A stretch of 64,000 nucleotides of DNA, taken from assembly GCA_028288165.1 (NCBI GenBank), contig JAQBOG010000036.1:110595-174594 (forward strand), written 5' to 3'. Below, piece by piece: positions 18,757-27,885 of the stretch (position 1 is the stretch's first letter; every line of letters starts with the position of its first letter). A model generated the notes under the pieces. It did no database searches. It saw nothing but the letters and a program-made list of their open reading frames with translations, and had not been told where the DNA came from. This DNA comes from Sphingobacteriales bacterium. Lineage in GTDB: Bacteria; Bacteroidota; Bacteroidia; Sphingobacteriales; Sphingobacteriaceae. The position numbers and the translations under genes were made by a program.

Positions 18757-19682
18757 TATTGCTGAAATTAAAAACACATAAATATATTCTGGCTGCTATA
18801 GTATCCACGTTAATGTGGGGCTTCTTTTCAATTCCTCTTCGTAATTTACAACACTACCCTTCTGATCAAATATTACTTTACCGCATATATTCCTCACTAA
18901 TATTTACTTGGATTATTATGCTTTTGTTCAGAAGGAAACAAATGAAAGCAGATTTGCTATTTATTAAGGCATTGTCAGGTATTAAAAAGCGAAATTTATA
19001 CCTCTTAGTAATGGCTGCTGGCTTTTTGATAACAGGTAATTGGTTTTCGTTTATCTATGCCGTTAATCACATTAATTTACAATCAGCAGCGTTTGCTTAC
19101 ATGGTTTGTCCGTTAATAACGGCCTTCGGGGGATTTTTGATTTTAAAGGAGGATTTATCCAGATTGAAGATGATGGCAATGTGTATCGCTTTAATCAGTG
19201 TTTTTTTATTGGGCAAGGGATCAATCAATCATTTGCTATGGTCTATATTTATTGCTACGCTCTATGCTTTTTATCTCATTATTCAAAGGGTGGTTACAAA
19301 TCTGGATAAGTTTAATATGCTTGGAATTCAATTAGTGATTTCGTCCTTATTGTCATTCCCATTATATTTTTTTAATCATTACGTTTTTGTAACAGACGTT
19401 TACTTTTGGATCAATATTGTTATCATATCCATTGTATTCACCATTGTTCCGCTTTTTTTAAGCCTGTATGCACTTATCGGAATTCCCTCTTCTACTTTAG
19501 GTATAATCATTTATTTAAACCCCATCGTTTCTTTTGCTGTTGCATTTTTATACTTCAATGAAAGTATTTCACTATATCAGATAGGAGCATACACGTTGTT
19601 ACTTTTTGCTGTGATCGTATTCAACTGGAATATGATTTATTCGTTTAGCAAAAGATTTAGTAAGCCTATAACTGCAAATTAA
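18753..19682 (+). CDS. EamA/RarD-type transporter
   Basis: 309 residues with about ten membrane helices in two EamA halves (ILAAIVSTLMWGFFSIPLR at the start, SALIGIPSSTLGIIIYLNP-like region in the second half). The RarD branch carries drugs or metabolites of unknown identity. It starts within the ridA stop (four-base overlap). The link to RidA is positional only. Confidence 0.85.
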   Translation: MILLKLKTHKYILAAIVSTLMWGFFSIPLRNLQHYPSDQILLYRIYSSLIFTWIIMLLFRRKQMKADLLFIKALSGIKKRNLYLLVMAAGFLITGNWFSFIYAVNHINLQSAAFAYMVCPLITAFGGFLILKEDLSRLKMMAMCIALISVFLLGKGSINHLLWSIFIATLYAFYLIIQRVVTNLDKFNMLGIQLVISSLLSFPLYFFNHYVFVTDVYFWINIVIISIVFTIVPLFLSLYALIGIPSSTLGIIIYLNPIVSFAVAFLYFNESISLYQIGAYTLLLFAVIVFNWNMIYSFSKRFSKPITAN

Positions 19683-19703
19683 ACTCACGTTAACTGCAGG
19701 ATT

Positions 19704-21797
19704 ATGCTAAAAACTCCGATCGAATATCTTAAAGGTGTAGGCACGCAAAGGGCAGATGTTTTAAAAAAGGAACTTGGGATATACACTTATCAGAACTTAT
19801 TAGTTCATTATCCTTTTAGGTACATCGATCGAACCAAGTATTATAAAATTAAAGATCTAACGGGCGACTTACCAGCTGTGCAGGTGCTCGTACGTGTTTT
19901 TCACAAAGAGATTATTGGGGAAAAACACACTAAACGATTGGTTGTTAAAGTTAAAGATGATACTGGAAGCATTGAACTTGTTTGGTTCCAAGGCATAAAA
20001 TGGATTGATAAAAATGTGAATATCGGTGCTGCTTTTATCGTGTTCGGGAAACCAACTGTTTTTAACAACCGAATATCAATATCTCACCCAGAATTAGAAT
20101 TATATAATCCTAAGATAAAAAAAGAAGGGAACTTAACACTTCAACCTGTCTATAACTCCACGGAGAAATTAAAAATGTTCTCATTGGATACAAAAGGAAT
20201 TCAAAAGCTCCTTGCCTCATTACTTGAAGCTTGTGTACATGAAATCGAAGAGTCATTGCCCCAATATATTTTAGTAAAACATTCTTTGCTTGGTAAGCAA
20301 GAGGCGGTTCTCAATATCCACTTTCCGAAAGATGTGAAATCATTGACGTTGGCTCAAAGACGGCTTAAATTCGATGAACTTTTTTTTATTCAACTAAAGC
20401 TTTTAAAAAATAAACTCCTTCGAGTTCAGAAATTTAAGGGAGTGGTGTTTGATAAGGTTGGTGAAAAATTTAACAGGTTTTATTCCGAAATGTTACCCTT
20501 TGAATTAACAAATGCACAAAAAAGAGTTTTAAAGGAGATTCGAATAGATACTCAAAGAGGCGTTCAAACCAATCGATTGTTACAAGGTGATGTTGGAAGT
20601 GGCAAAACCGTTGTCGCTTTAATGAGTATGTTGCTTGCAATTGATAATGGTTATCAAGCATGTATAATGGCCCCAACGGAAATCTTGGCACAACAACACT
20701 ATACGTCTATAAAGAATTTGGTGGGCAACAATTTTGCCAACCTTGAAATACTCACAGGTTCAACACGTAAAAAGAACCGACCTGATATTCACTCAAGGTT
20801 AGAAAATGGAGAGATCAATATTCTTGTAGGCACCCATGCACTAATAGAAGAATCTGTTAAATTTTTGAAATTGGGTTTAGTAGTAATTGATGAGCAGCAT
20901 CGGTTCGGTGTGGAACAACGGGCCAAATTATGGAAGAAGAACAGTATTCCTCCCCATGTTTTGGTGATGACTGCCACCCCTATTCCCAGAACACTAGCAA
21001 TGACTCTTTATGGCGACCTGGATGTATCGGTTATTGATGAATTACCTGCGGGGAGAAAACCAATTAAGACCATTCACTTATATGACAGCCAGCGTTTGAG
21101 GATGTATGGTTTCATGCGGGAAGAGATAGCAAAGGGCCGGCAGGTTTATATTGTTTATCCCTTAATAAAGGAAAGTGAAAAACTTGATCTTCTTCATTTA
21201 GAAGCGGGGATTGAAGAAATTTCACACGTGTTTCCGTTACCGAATTATTTTATAAGTATTGTTCATGGCAAATTATCTGCTAAAGATAAAACATCAGAAA
21301 TGGAACGTTTTATAAATGGAAAAACTCAAATAATGGTTGCCACCACTGTTATAGAAGTGGGGGTAAATGTTCCGAATGCTAGTGTTATGATCATAGAGAA
21401 TGCGGAAAGGTTTGGTTTGTCGCAATTACACCAGCTACGCGGAAGAGTTGGACGTGGTGCCGAGCAGTCATTTTGTATTTTAATGTCTGGAAGCAAGTTA
21501 AGCAAAGACGCTAAAACCAGGTTAGAAACAATGGTTAGAACAAACGACGGCTTTGAGATATCTGAAATTGATTTACAATTGAGAGGCCCGGGAAACATTG
21601 AGGGAACCCAGCAAAGTGGCGTGCTTGATTTAAAATTGGCAGACCTTGCTTTAGATCAAAACCTCTTAATGGAGGCCAGGCAATCGGTTATTGAGATATT
21701 TGAACAAGATCCTTACTTAACAAATACAGAGAATAAAATTTTAAACCATTATTTTGAGGCGAAAAAGCAAGGAATAAGTTGGGATAAGATCTCTTAA
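19704..21797 (+). CDS. recG: ATP-dependent DNA helicase RecG
   Basis: 697 residues. N-terminal wedge with OB fold (LPAVQVLVRVFHKE), then two helicase lobes: Walker A GDVGSGKT, box DEQHRFGVEQR, motif III TATPIPRT, motif VI QLRGRVGRG, and the C-terminal TRG-like region (EISEIDLQLRGPGNIEGTQQSG). RecG remodels stalled replication forks and Holliday junctions. It starts 21 bases after the EamA gene, so probably co-transcribed. Confidence 0.96.
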   Translation: MLKTPIEYLKGVGTQRADVLKKELGIYTYQNLLVHYPFRYIDRTKYYKIKDLTGDLPAVQVLVRVFHKEIIGEKHTKRLVVKVKDDTGSIELVWFQGIKWIDKNVNIGAAFIVFGKPTVFNNRISISHPELELYNPKIKKEGNLTLQPVYNSTEKLKMFSLDTKGIQKLLASLLEACVHEIEESLPQYILVKHSLLGKQEAVLNIHFPKDVKSLTLAQRRLKFDELFFIQLKLLKNKLLRVQKFKGVVFDKVGEKFNRFYSEMLPFELTNAQKRVLKEIRIDTQRGVQTNRLLQGDVGSGKTVVALMSMLLAIDNGYQACIMAPTEILAQQHYTSIKNLVGNNFANLEILTGSTRKKNRPDIHSRLENGEINILVGTHALIEESVKFLKLGLVVIDEQHRFGVEQRAKLWKKNSIPPHVLVMTATPIPRTLAMTLYGDLDVSVIDELPAGRKPIKTIHLYDSQRLRMYGFMREEIAKGRQVYIVYPLIKESEKLDLLHLEAGIEEISHVFPLPNYFISIVHGKLSAKDKTSEMERFINGKTQIMVATTVIEVGVNVPNASVMIIENAERFGLSQLHQLRGRVGRGAEQSFCILMSGSKLSKDAKTRLETMVRTNDGFEISEIDLQLRGPGNIEGTQQSGVLDLKLADLALDQNLLMEARQSVIEIFEQDPYLTNTENKILNHYFEAKKQGISWDKIS

Positions 21798-21920
21798 TAG
21801 AAAACAACGCATTAACAATCTGTCAATGAAAATAGCTTTTTTCTTTTTTGGAATTTTTGTACTGTGTACTAATACTGCTTTTCCCAAAGTGATTCAGTGT
21901 CTGTCTATTAATTGATAAAT

Positions 21921-23180
21921 ATGGATTCAATTAGAAAGGACCCTTTTATTGCGTTAAGATTTAAAGAGTTTAGGTCTTATATCGGGATGCGATTCTTTTT
22001 GACTTTCGCTTTCCAAATTCAAGCGGTAGTAATTGGCTGGCATATTTATAGTTTAACCAAAGACCCATTTTCGTTGGGTTTAATAGGGTTAGCTGAAGCT
22101 ATCCCAGCTATTTCAATTGCTCTATATGCTGGATATGTAGCTGATAAGTCTGATAAAAAAAAATTATTGGTTTGGGTAATTTCACTAATGGCTCTTTGTT
22201 CACTAGTTCTTTTTTGGATAACATTGCCAGAAAATATCAATCATATCTCCGCTAAGGCTTCTATTCCGATCATGTACATTATGATTTTTGGAATAGGTAT
22301 GGCCAGAGGGTTTTATGCACCCGCCTCATTCTCATTAATGGCTCAGATCATTCCTCGAGAACATTATGGTAATTCATCCACATGGAACAGTGGTAGTTGG
22401 CAAACAGCATCTATTTTGGGTCCTGCAGTTGGTGGTTTACTTTATGGATTTGCAGGAGTAACAACCTGCTTTACAATTATTCTAGTATTTATTGCTGTTG
22501 CATTAGTTTTTGTTGTGTTCTTTGTTTCCTTGAAGCCACCTCAATACATCCCGAAAGAAAATATTTTTGATAGTTTATCAGAGGGTATCAGCTTTGTGTT
22601 TAAAAGCAAAATGCTTTTAGGTGCATTGAGCTTAGATCTATTTTCTGTTTTTTTTGGCGGAGCTGTAGCGCTGATGCCAGTTTTTGCCAATGATATTTTA
22701 AAAGTTGGCGCAGAAGGGCTAGGAATAATGAGAGCCGCACCTGCACTGGGAGCAGTAATCACCATGTTTTCAATGGCAAAATACTCACCTATGGGCAAGC
22801 CCTGGAGAAATTTATTGTTTGCAGTAATGGGGTTTGGCTTGTCGATAATTGCCTTTGGCTTGTCGCGAAATTTTTATTTATCTCTTGTATTTTTATTTTG
22901 CGAAGGAGCATTTGATAGTGTAAGTGTGATTATCCGATCAACTATCTTACAAGTTTTAACTCCTGAAGATATGCGAGGTCGCGTTTCGGCAGTAAATTCA
23001 ATGTTTATTGGTTCATCAAATGAAATCGGAGCTTTTGAGTCGGGTGCTGCCGCTAAATTGATGGGAACCATTCCTTCGGTATTGTTTGGAGGAACTATGA
23101 CCTTATTAGTTGTTACAATTACTTATTTCAAAACCAAGAAGCTAATTCCGCTTAGCTTAAAAGAAATTCATCCTCATTAA
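21921..23180 (+). CDS. MFS transporter (MFS_3/EntS-like)
   Basis: 419 residues, about 12 membrane helices, with the cytoplasmic loop GYVADKSDKKKLL between helices 2 and 3 as in MFS exporters. A second loop, LQVLTPEDMRGRVSAVNSMF, is characteristic of the EntS/MFS_3 group. I start at ATG 21921 rather than the TTG at 21912. The 110 bases upstream hold only a 29-codon frame that I do not call. The transported compound is unknown. Confidence 0.88.
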   Translation: MDSIRKDPFIALRFKEFRSYIGMRFFLTFAFQIQAVVIGWHIYSLTKDPFSLGLIGLAEAIPAISIALYAGYVADKSDKKKLLVWVISLMALCSLVLFWITLPENINHISAKASIPIMYIMIFGIGMARGFYAPASFSLMAQIIPREHYGNSSTWNSGSWQTASILGPAVGGLLYGFAGVTTCFTIILVFIAVALVFVVFFVSLKPPQYIPKENIFDSLSEGISFVFKSKMLLGALSLDLFSVFFGGAVALMPVFANDILKVGAEGLGIMRAAPALGAVITMFSMAKYSPMGKPWRNLLFAVMGFGLSIIAFGLSRNFYLSLVFLFCEGAFDSVSVIIRSTILQVLTPEDMRGRVSAVNSMFIGSSNEIGAFESGAAAKLMGTIPSVLFGGTMTLLVVTITYFKTKKLIPLSLKEIHPH

Positions 23181-23253
23181 ATGATTTTATTTACCTGACT
23201 ACGTGTGAAGCTGATTTGGTTCTGGTCACAAAAAGTTGGTAAAATTTTAGGGC

Positions 23254-23353
23254 GAATGTATTGGCGATTGCCAGTTTGCGTTAGGTATTGGCGTGAAAAT
23301 CCTTTTTGCCCCTATCGCAAAAAGATTGCAACAGAAAGACCGCCCGAACGCCC
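23254..23353 (-). repeat. Structured intergenic repeat, copy 1 (minus orientation)
   Basis: Read on the minus strand it begins GGGCGTTCGGGCG and runs through a hairpin (AATCTTTTTGC ... GCAAAAAGGATT) to CCTAACGCAAA. It aligns along about 100 bases with a copy in opposite orientation at 27781-27885. The loop-proximal stem differs between copies but stays paired. The outer GCGTT / AACGC can also pair. It occupies most of the 270-base gap after the MFS gene; no coding frame is seen there. Confidence 0.75.
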
Positions 23354-23387
23354 AAAACCGATTATAAGTGAAATTTAGATATTAAGT

Positions 23388-23417
23388 AAAAATGCTCCAA
23401 CGTTAAGGAGCATTTTT
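23388..23417. terminator. Bidirectional terminator
   Basis: Perfect stem AAAAATGCTCC / GGAGCATTTTT with an eight-base loop and A/T runs on both sides. It serves the plus-strand MFS gene and the minus-strand lipoprotein gene. Confidence 0.85.
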
Positions 23418-23450
23418 GTAGATGTCATTAGAAGTGATTGTGCCAACAAA

Positions 23451-23720
23451 TTATTTTCTGGAAGAAGTATCGGTACTTGCGCCACCTACATTTGTCCCAG
23501 TACCTTCACCGGCTCCTTGACCAGATCCAGTACTAACTCCTTTATTCGTAGTATCTGCAAGTGTAGTATCCATATTGTTCATGCTACTGCCTGTAGTATC
23601 CATGTTCGTGTTGCCACCAACTCCCGAATCGCCTGTTTCTGACCCACTCTTGTTAGAATTACATGCCGAGAACGCTAGTCCGGCCCATAAAATTAATGTT
23701 GCAAATTTTAATGTTTTCAT
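23451..23720 (-). CDS. Small Gly/Ser/Thr/Asp-rich lipoprotein
   Basis: 89 residues. Signal MKTLKFATLILWAGLAFSAC ends in a lipobox Cys; the rest is a low-complexity, flexible tail (NMDTTGSSMNNMDTTLADTT, then Gly-rich). I use the ATG at 23720 because it starts the signal peptide; an earlier in-frame start would add 15 unsuited residues. The composition and DTT motifs resemble the neighbouring lipoprotein at 23840-24073, so the two may be relatives. Function unknown. Confidence 0.7.
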   Translation of the reverse strand: MKTLKFATLILWAGLAFSACNSNKSGSETGDSGVGGNTNMDTTGSSMNNMDTTLADTTNKGVSTGSGQGAGEGTGTNVGGASTDTSSRK

Positions 23721-23777
23721 AATAGATGTGTTTTGTTCATAATGTTTTTCAAAAAATATCCCCAATAAAATTGTACC

Positions 23778-23809
23778 AAAAAAACCCCGCTAAAAACTTA
23801 ACGGGGTTT
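23778..23809 (-). terminator. Terminator of the 23840-24073 lipoprotein gene
   Basis: On the minus strand, AAACCCCG / CGGGGTTT stem with a 12-base loop followed by seven T. It lies between the two small lipoprotein genes, which are therefore separate transcripts. Confidence 0.85.
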
Positions 23810-23839
23810 AATTTATTGATTAAACAAGAAACTACTTCC

Positions 23840-24073
23840 TTATTTTGGAGTGTTAGTAGTATCAGTTGTTGTACCAGTACCTGTTCCGGTAGTTCCGGTG
23901 CCAGTACTTGTGGTGTCAGTTGTGGTACCAGTACCTGTTCCGGTAGTACCAGAAGTTCCTGTTGTTGTAGTTGTGTCAGTACTTACTGATCCGGTTGAAC
24001 CTTCTTGAGTTGTCCCACAACTGCTAATGGCTAATGATGCGAATAATATGATCGCTAAGAATTTTAATTTCAT
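23840..24073 (-). CDS. Small Thr/Gly-repeat lipoprotein
   Basis: 77 residues. Signal peptide with lipobox (LAISSC), then an almost pure Thr/Gly/Ser/Asp tail. The tail has an 18-residue direct repeat (GTTGTGTGTTTDTTSTGT, then the same with an altered end), that is, a 54-base tandem duplication at DNA level. A Cys/Ser-rich frame on the opposite strand is its shadow. Probably surface-anchored and disordered; function unknown. Confidence 0.65.
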   Translation of the reverse strand: MKLKFLAIILFASLAISSCGTTQEGSTGSVSTDTTTTTGTSGTTGTGTGTTTDTTSTGTGTTGTGTGTTTDTTNTPK

Positions 24074-24254
24074 AATAGGTGCTTTTTAATTAATTTATTA
24101 CCATCACATAATGCGATGATATAACATCTTAATCCCGGCAGGAATATGTAAAAATTATGCCAAAAAGCCTTTAATTGTGAAACTGCTAAAAAAATGTGGT
24201 TAAAAGTTACATAAGTGTAAACTCTGGAATAGCCGGAGTCTACACTAGCATTTG

Positions 24255-25079
24255 CTAACTTTTAAAGAAGGGAGTTACTATTGCTAAAATCTGATTAGCG
24301 CTTAATGGTTCATCAAATGCTTCTGATGCGGCTGCAAAATCAATATCGTTGTATCCGTTGATGCCAATTATCTCAATACCCGCTTGGTTGGTTAATTCTT
24401 CACCATTGTATGATGCCTGTGCAGGGGCACCAATTCCGCTTTCTTTTCCAGTTATCCAAGGCTTAATGTCCACAAAGTTTTGTTTATTGCGCTCAAATCG
24501 GATATAAGATGCATGCCGAGCTTCCACAGAATGTATTTGTAAAGCGGCAGTTAATATTTCTCCTGTTCCAAGTAATGCAGGTGCCTGACCCTTGTAAGCT
24601 CTTACACCAGTATCTTCAAACGCTTGTGCTACTGCAAGAAAGGTTGCATAGTCACTAAATACAGTGGGGAACGTATCTTGAGCTGTAAAGTCGTATTTTG
24701 CCGCTTTTACAGGTTTACCCCCTAAGCTTTTTATAACACCGGTTAAGAAATCAACGTGTGCTCTTTCATCATCACGGATATCTTTGATGGCGTCTTTTTC
24801 CATTCCCATGGGTATTGGTGCTTTGCTATAGCCCTCACAATAAAACGTATATTCTAAATGTTCTAATGTCAATGCGAAGTTTAACACTTCTAGAATCTTT
24901 TCTGGAGTAGCTCCATAAGCTTTCTTAAACATAGAGCCTAAAACTAATGGTACGGAAGCCAAAGCCATCTTCGAGCCCATATTGAAAAAGCTTTTCATAG
25001 CTTCTCTACGAGGATTTAAGCGCTCATACACTTCCCCATCCACTTTTTCTATTTCTTCTAATATATTTACAATATTCAT
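24255..25079 (-). CDS. Ferritin-like domain protein (exported, second of pair)
   Basis: 274 residues. The helical bundle has four di-iron-type segments: LEHLEYTFY, DDERAHVDFL, FEDTGVRAYKG and HSVEARHASYIR, each contributing Glu/His in ferritin-like spacing. The N-terminus has an RR pair (about residue 23) followed by a hydrophobic segment and A-Y-G-A, a weak Tat-like signal. This is the Ferritin_2/desiccation-related group, whose enzymatic role is not settled. It starts 10 bases after the upstream ferritin-like gene, so they form a pair. Confidence 0.8.
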   Translation of the reverse strand: MNIVNILEEIEKVDGEVYERLNPRREAMKSFFNMGSKMALASVPLVLGSMFKKAYGATPEKILEVLNFALTLEHLEYTFYCEGYSKAPIPMGMEKDAIKDIRDDERAHVDFLTGVIKSLGGKPVKAAKYDFTAQDTFPTVFSDYATFLAVAQAFEDTGVRAYKGQAPALLGTGEILTAALQIHSVEARHASYIRFERNKQNFVDIKPWITGKESGIGAPAQASYNGEELTNQAGIEIIGINGYNDIDFAAASEAFDEPLSANQILAIVTPFFKS

Positions 25080-25089
25080 GATGCTTAAA

Positions 25090-25836
25090 TTAAGAGGTTG
25101 GTAAATTGCTTGAGTTTATTTTAGTTTTTATGAATGCGCCTGCAATTGCAAGAACGTCCATAGGCATCATCGCTTTATCTAAGCCATTAGCATCGATAAC
25201 CTCTGAATTAGCAAATGATCCATACTGAATCAAATTACGAATTGCTGCCGCGTGCCGAGCTTCTACAGATACAATTTTACCTGCAAGAGTTAGATAATCT
25301 GCTGACTTGATTAAGCTTCCAGCTCCATTATAAGCAGCAACGCCTAAGTCTTCAAAGGCTTTGGCAGTACCAAGAACACTGTCTCTGCTACCAAAATCAA
25401 TTTTAGAAAAGTCGACTTCTAAACCCCTTATTGCAGCCTTCCCTAAAGCGGTTTTAAAAAACTCCCTGTGGGCCATTTCATGTCTGCATATGTCTACCAT
25501 ATACATTTTTTCAAATGCACTCATTCCGCTGTAAGGGGTTTTTACAACCTGAATGTAAAAAGCAGCTTCCAACTGCTCTAAAGCATAAGCATAATTCAAT
25601 ATTCCAGTGTCTCCACTTCCTAAGTCAACAGCACCATCAGCATAATTTTTTTCAGCTAGCGAAGAGTTTTCTAAACTGCTTGTGCTACCGTCTTTTTTAC
25701 ATCCAACAGCAAGTAATGCAGCACCGGCTACCCCAACACCAGCAAACTGCAAGAAAGAGCGCCGTTGTAGTTTTGAATTTGAAAGGCTGGGTCCTTCCCA
25801 AAGATCCACCGTTTCAGAGTTAGTAATTTGTTTCAT
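25090..25836 (-). CDS. Ferritin-like domain protein, Tat lipoprotein (first of pair)
   Basis: 248 residues. The N-terminus has LQRRSFLQFAGVGVAG, a good twin-arginine motif, followed by a lipobox AVGC, so it is probably folded before export and lipid-anchored. The bundle segments YALEQLEAAFYIQ, CRHEMAHREFFK, FEDLGVAAYNGA and VSVEARHAAAIR mirror those of its partner and suggest duplication. Tat export suits a protein that binds its metal in the cytoplasm. Substrate and function are unknown. Confidence 0.82.
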   Translation of the reverse strand: MKQITNSETVDLWEGPSLSNSKLQRRSFLQFAGVGVAGAALLAVGCKKDGSTSSLENSSLAEKNYADGAVDLGSGDTGILNYAYALEQLEAAFYIQVVKTPYSGMSAFEKMYMVDICRHEMAHREFFKTALGKAAIRGLEVDFSKIDFGSRDSVLGTAKAFEDLGVAAYNGAGSLIKSADYLTLAGKIVSVEARHAAAIRNLIQYGSFANSEVIDANGLDKAMMPMDVLAIAGAFIKTKINSSNLPTS

Positions 25837-26053
25837 AAATTTTGGTTAAATAAAATGATTTACAGTCTGATATGAACCGATTTTCGCACAGACTTAAAGC
25901 ATATACTGGATAAGTAAAGGGCTGGATTTAAGTCGGATATGATTTTTTTGAGATTGTATAAAACCAATTTTATTGCCTATTTATTTCACACATTCTGGCA
26001 CAAAAACGAACATCAACAAGCTTAGCCGGTCTATTTTATTTAAAAAAGTGCAC

Positions 26054-26083
26054 AAAAAAAGCCCGGATAAAATCCGAGCTTTT
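26054..26083 (-). terminator. Terminator of the NTF2-like gene
   Basis: On the minus strand AAAGCTCGGAT / ATCCGGGCTTT (one G-T pair), then seven T. It is 18 bases past the stop of the 26102-26551 gene. The rest of the 265-base gap down to 25836 shows no coding frame. Confidence 0.82.
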
Positions 26084-26101
26084 AAAATATCGTGGTGAAA
26101 A

Positions 26102-26551
26102 CTACTTATCTTCCTTAATCTGAATTCCTGAAATCAACCAACCAGTCGCCGATTTTTTAAATTTGATATCGAAAATATACACCGAAGAAATATCTTCTTC
26201 CTTACCTTCCATAGCCATTGTTCCCTCAACTTCCATAGCTGCGTTTGCGGTTGCGACAACTCCACTTTCCGAAAACTTTTTGTTCATGAATACAGATTTC
26301 GACACGTTATAAACGCCTTGGGTAAAAACGTGGATAATCTTTTCTTTATCAAAGGTTCCTGAACCAGTTATCTCCATTAAGCAATCTGCGCTTAAGTTAG
26401 TATTTAGCCAGATTTTGTCTTTTTTCACGATGGCAGTCGAAAAGCCATCAAGTAACTTGCTTATTTCTGCTTCGTTGGGTTTTGAAATAAAACTGGCATG
26501 AGCATTTGTGCCAATAAAGACAATAAGGAATAAAAAAATCAATTTTTTCAT
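26102..26551 (-). CDS. Secreted SnoaL/NTF2-like (DUF4440-type) protein
   Basis: 149 residues with a signal peptide (MKKLIFLFLIVFIGTNAHA, cleaved about residue 19). The remainder looks like a cone-shaped NTF2 fold: helices (ISKLLDGFSTAIVKKDKIWL), LSADCLMEITGSGTFDKEKII, then long beta strands ending GWLISGIQI. I start at the Met of the signal peptide rather than 36 bases upstream. Members bind small molecules or serve as protein accessory domains; no ligand can be assigned. Confidence 0.72.
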   Translation of the reverse strand: MKKLIFLFLIVFIGTNAHASFISKPNEAEISKLLDGFSTAIVKKDKIWLNTNLSADCLMEITGSGTFDKEKIIHVFTQGVYNVSKSVFMNKKFSESGVVATANAAMEVEGTMAMEGKEEDISSVYIFDIKFKKSATGWLISGIQIKEDK

Positions 26552-26759
26552 GCTGTTAGCTTTTAAATGGACTGAGTGAATAATCACTACGATAAGACAG
26601 CAATTTATAAATTATGTTGCATGTAATTTAAACCATACTTATAAATAAACTGAAATTTCGAAGTAGTTCCCAATCTAATCTAACAAATTTAATTTGAACT
26701 CTTTTGTTCAATGATCCGTATATAGGTGTATACTAACTCAATCAAAAAAACCGATCGTC

Positions 26760-26912
26760 ATGGATAATCAAATTCTCACTATAATTATTCTTTCTTTACT
26801 TTCTAGTATCGTATTTATATTTCTGGTATTAACACAAAGTAATAATTCACAACACGCTAATGGTTATCAGCCTGTTAGAATTAAAAGTAATTCAAAAACG
26901 CCATTTCTATAA
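26760..26912 (+). CDS. Small single-TM protein, 50 residues
   Basis: Begins MDNQILTIIILSLLSSIVFI, one hydrophobic helix followed by a polar tail (SQHANGYQPVRIKSNSKTPF). No recognised family. It sits alone in the 467-base gap between the NTF2-like and desaturase genes; the remainder of that gap is AT-rich with nothing else I can support. Evidence for coding is only the TM pattern and the clean start and stop. Confidence 0.4.
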   Translation: MDNQILTIIILSLLSSIVFIFLVLTQSNNSQHANGYQPVRIKSNSKTPFL

Positions 26913-27017
26913 CACTTCCTCTGCTCTTTAATTGCTAAAACTGAAAATTACGGCCTTGTTTTAGCATTGCCCCCTTTAAATTAACTCAAGCCATTCGTAT
27001 GTGGTTAACTCTCATTC

Positions 27018-27746
27018 ATGATCATTCTCCTTTTCCTAATTTCACATTGGTTCCTTTCCCTGTTTTTCCAAACATTTTTTCTCCACAGGTATGCCTCCCA
27101 TAAAATGTTTACCTTCAGTAAAGGCTGGGAACGTTTCTTTTATATTCTTACCTATATTTTTCAAGGGTCGTCATTTTTAAATCCTCGTGCATACGCCATA
27201 TTACACCGCATGCATCATGCATACAGTGATACCGAACAAGATCCACACTCGCCACACTTTTTTAGAGACATGTTCCAAATGACTTGGGCTACTAAAAACA
27301 TTTTCAGAGATTATTTAAAATTCAAAAGAACTCCTGAAGAGCGTTTTACAGGTAATTACCCAGAATGGAAATTCATTGATTACATAGGAAATACTGCCGT
27401 TTCCAGAATCGGATTTGGCGTATTATATACGTTCTTCTATATCCAATTTGCGCCGTCGTACTGGTACTTTATCCTTTTGCCTATACATTTTTTCATGGGT
27501 CCTTTACATGGTGCTATTGTAAACTGGTGCGGCCATAAATACGGTTATTCTAATTTCGACAATAAAGATCATTCAAAAAATACAACACCTGTAGATTTCT
27601 TTATGTTAGGTGAATTGTTCCAGAATAATCATCATAAACATCCGAATAGTCCGAATTTTGCTAAAAAATGGTTTGAATTAGATCCGGTTTACCCAGTACT
27701 GCGTATGCTGCATTGGAGTAAAATTATTAAGCTTCGAAAGGTTTAA
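27018..27746 (+). CDS. Acyl-CoA (delta-9-type) fatty acid desaturase
   Basis: 242 residues, short for the family but complete. The three histidine boxes for the di-iron site are present: HRYASH, HRMHHAYSD and NNHHKHP, with hydrophobic helices between them. It inserts a cis double bond into acyl chains at the membrane using electrons from a separate reductase, which is not in the window. Membrane-fluidity control is the usual role. Confidence 0.92.
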   Translation: MIILLFLISHWFLSLFFQTFFLHRYASHKMFTFSKGWERFFYILTYIFQGSSFLNPRAYAILHRMHHAYSDTEQDPHSPHFFRDMFQMTWATKNIFRDYLKFKRTPEERFTGNYPEWKFIDYIGNTAVSRIGFGVLYTFFYIQFAPSYWYFILLPIHFFMGPLHGAIVNWCGHKYGYSNFDNKDHSKNTTPVDFFMLGELFQNNHHKHPNSPNFAKKWFELDPVYPVLRMLHWSKIIKLRKV

Positions 27747-27780
27747 CAATAATCAATAGTTATCCATTCATTTTAAATTT

Positions 27781-27885
27781 GGGCGTTCGGGCGGGTTTTT
27801 CGTTACAATCTTTTTTCTTGGAGAAAGAAAAAAGGATTTTCACTTCACCCCCTAACGCAAAACCTGTAAATCCATCAATTACGAA
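27781..27885 (+). repeat. Structured intergenic repeat, copy 2
   Basis: Starts GGGCGTTCGGGCGG, then a long hairpin (AATCTTTTTTCTT ... AAAGAAAAAAGGATT) and CCCCCTAACGCAAA. It corresponds to the minus-strand copy at 23254-23353. It lies in the 260-base gap between the desaturase and the M61 peptidase; no coding frame is seen in that gap. Confidence 0.75.

Noticed and set aside
21827..21916. 29-codon frame with a hydrophobic start between recG and the MFS gene
   Set aside because: Too short, runs almost into the MFS start, and no mature part after the signal-like segment.
23726..23989. Cys/Ser-rich frame on the plus strand
   Set aside because: Antisense shadow of the Thr/Gly repeat lipoprotein; its composition is a reflection of ACC/GGT codons.
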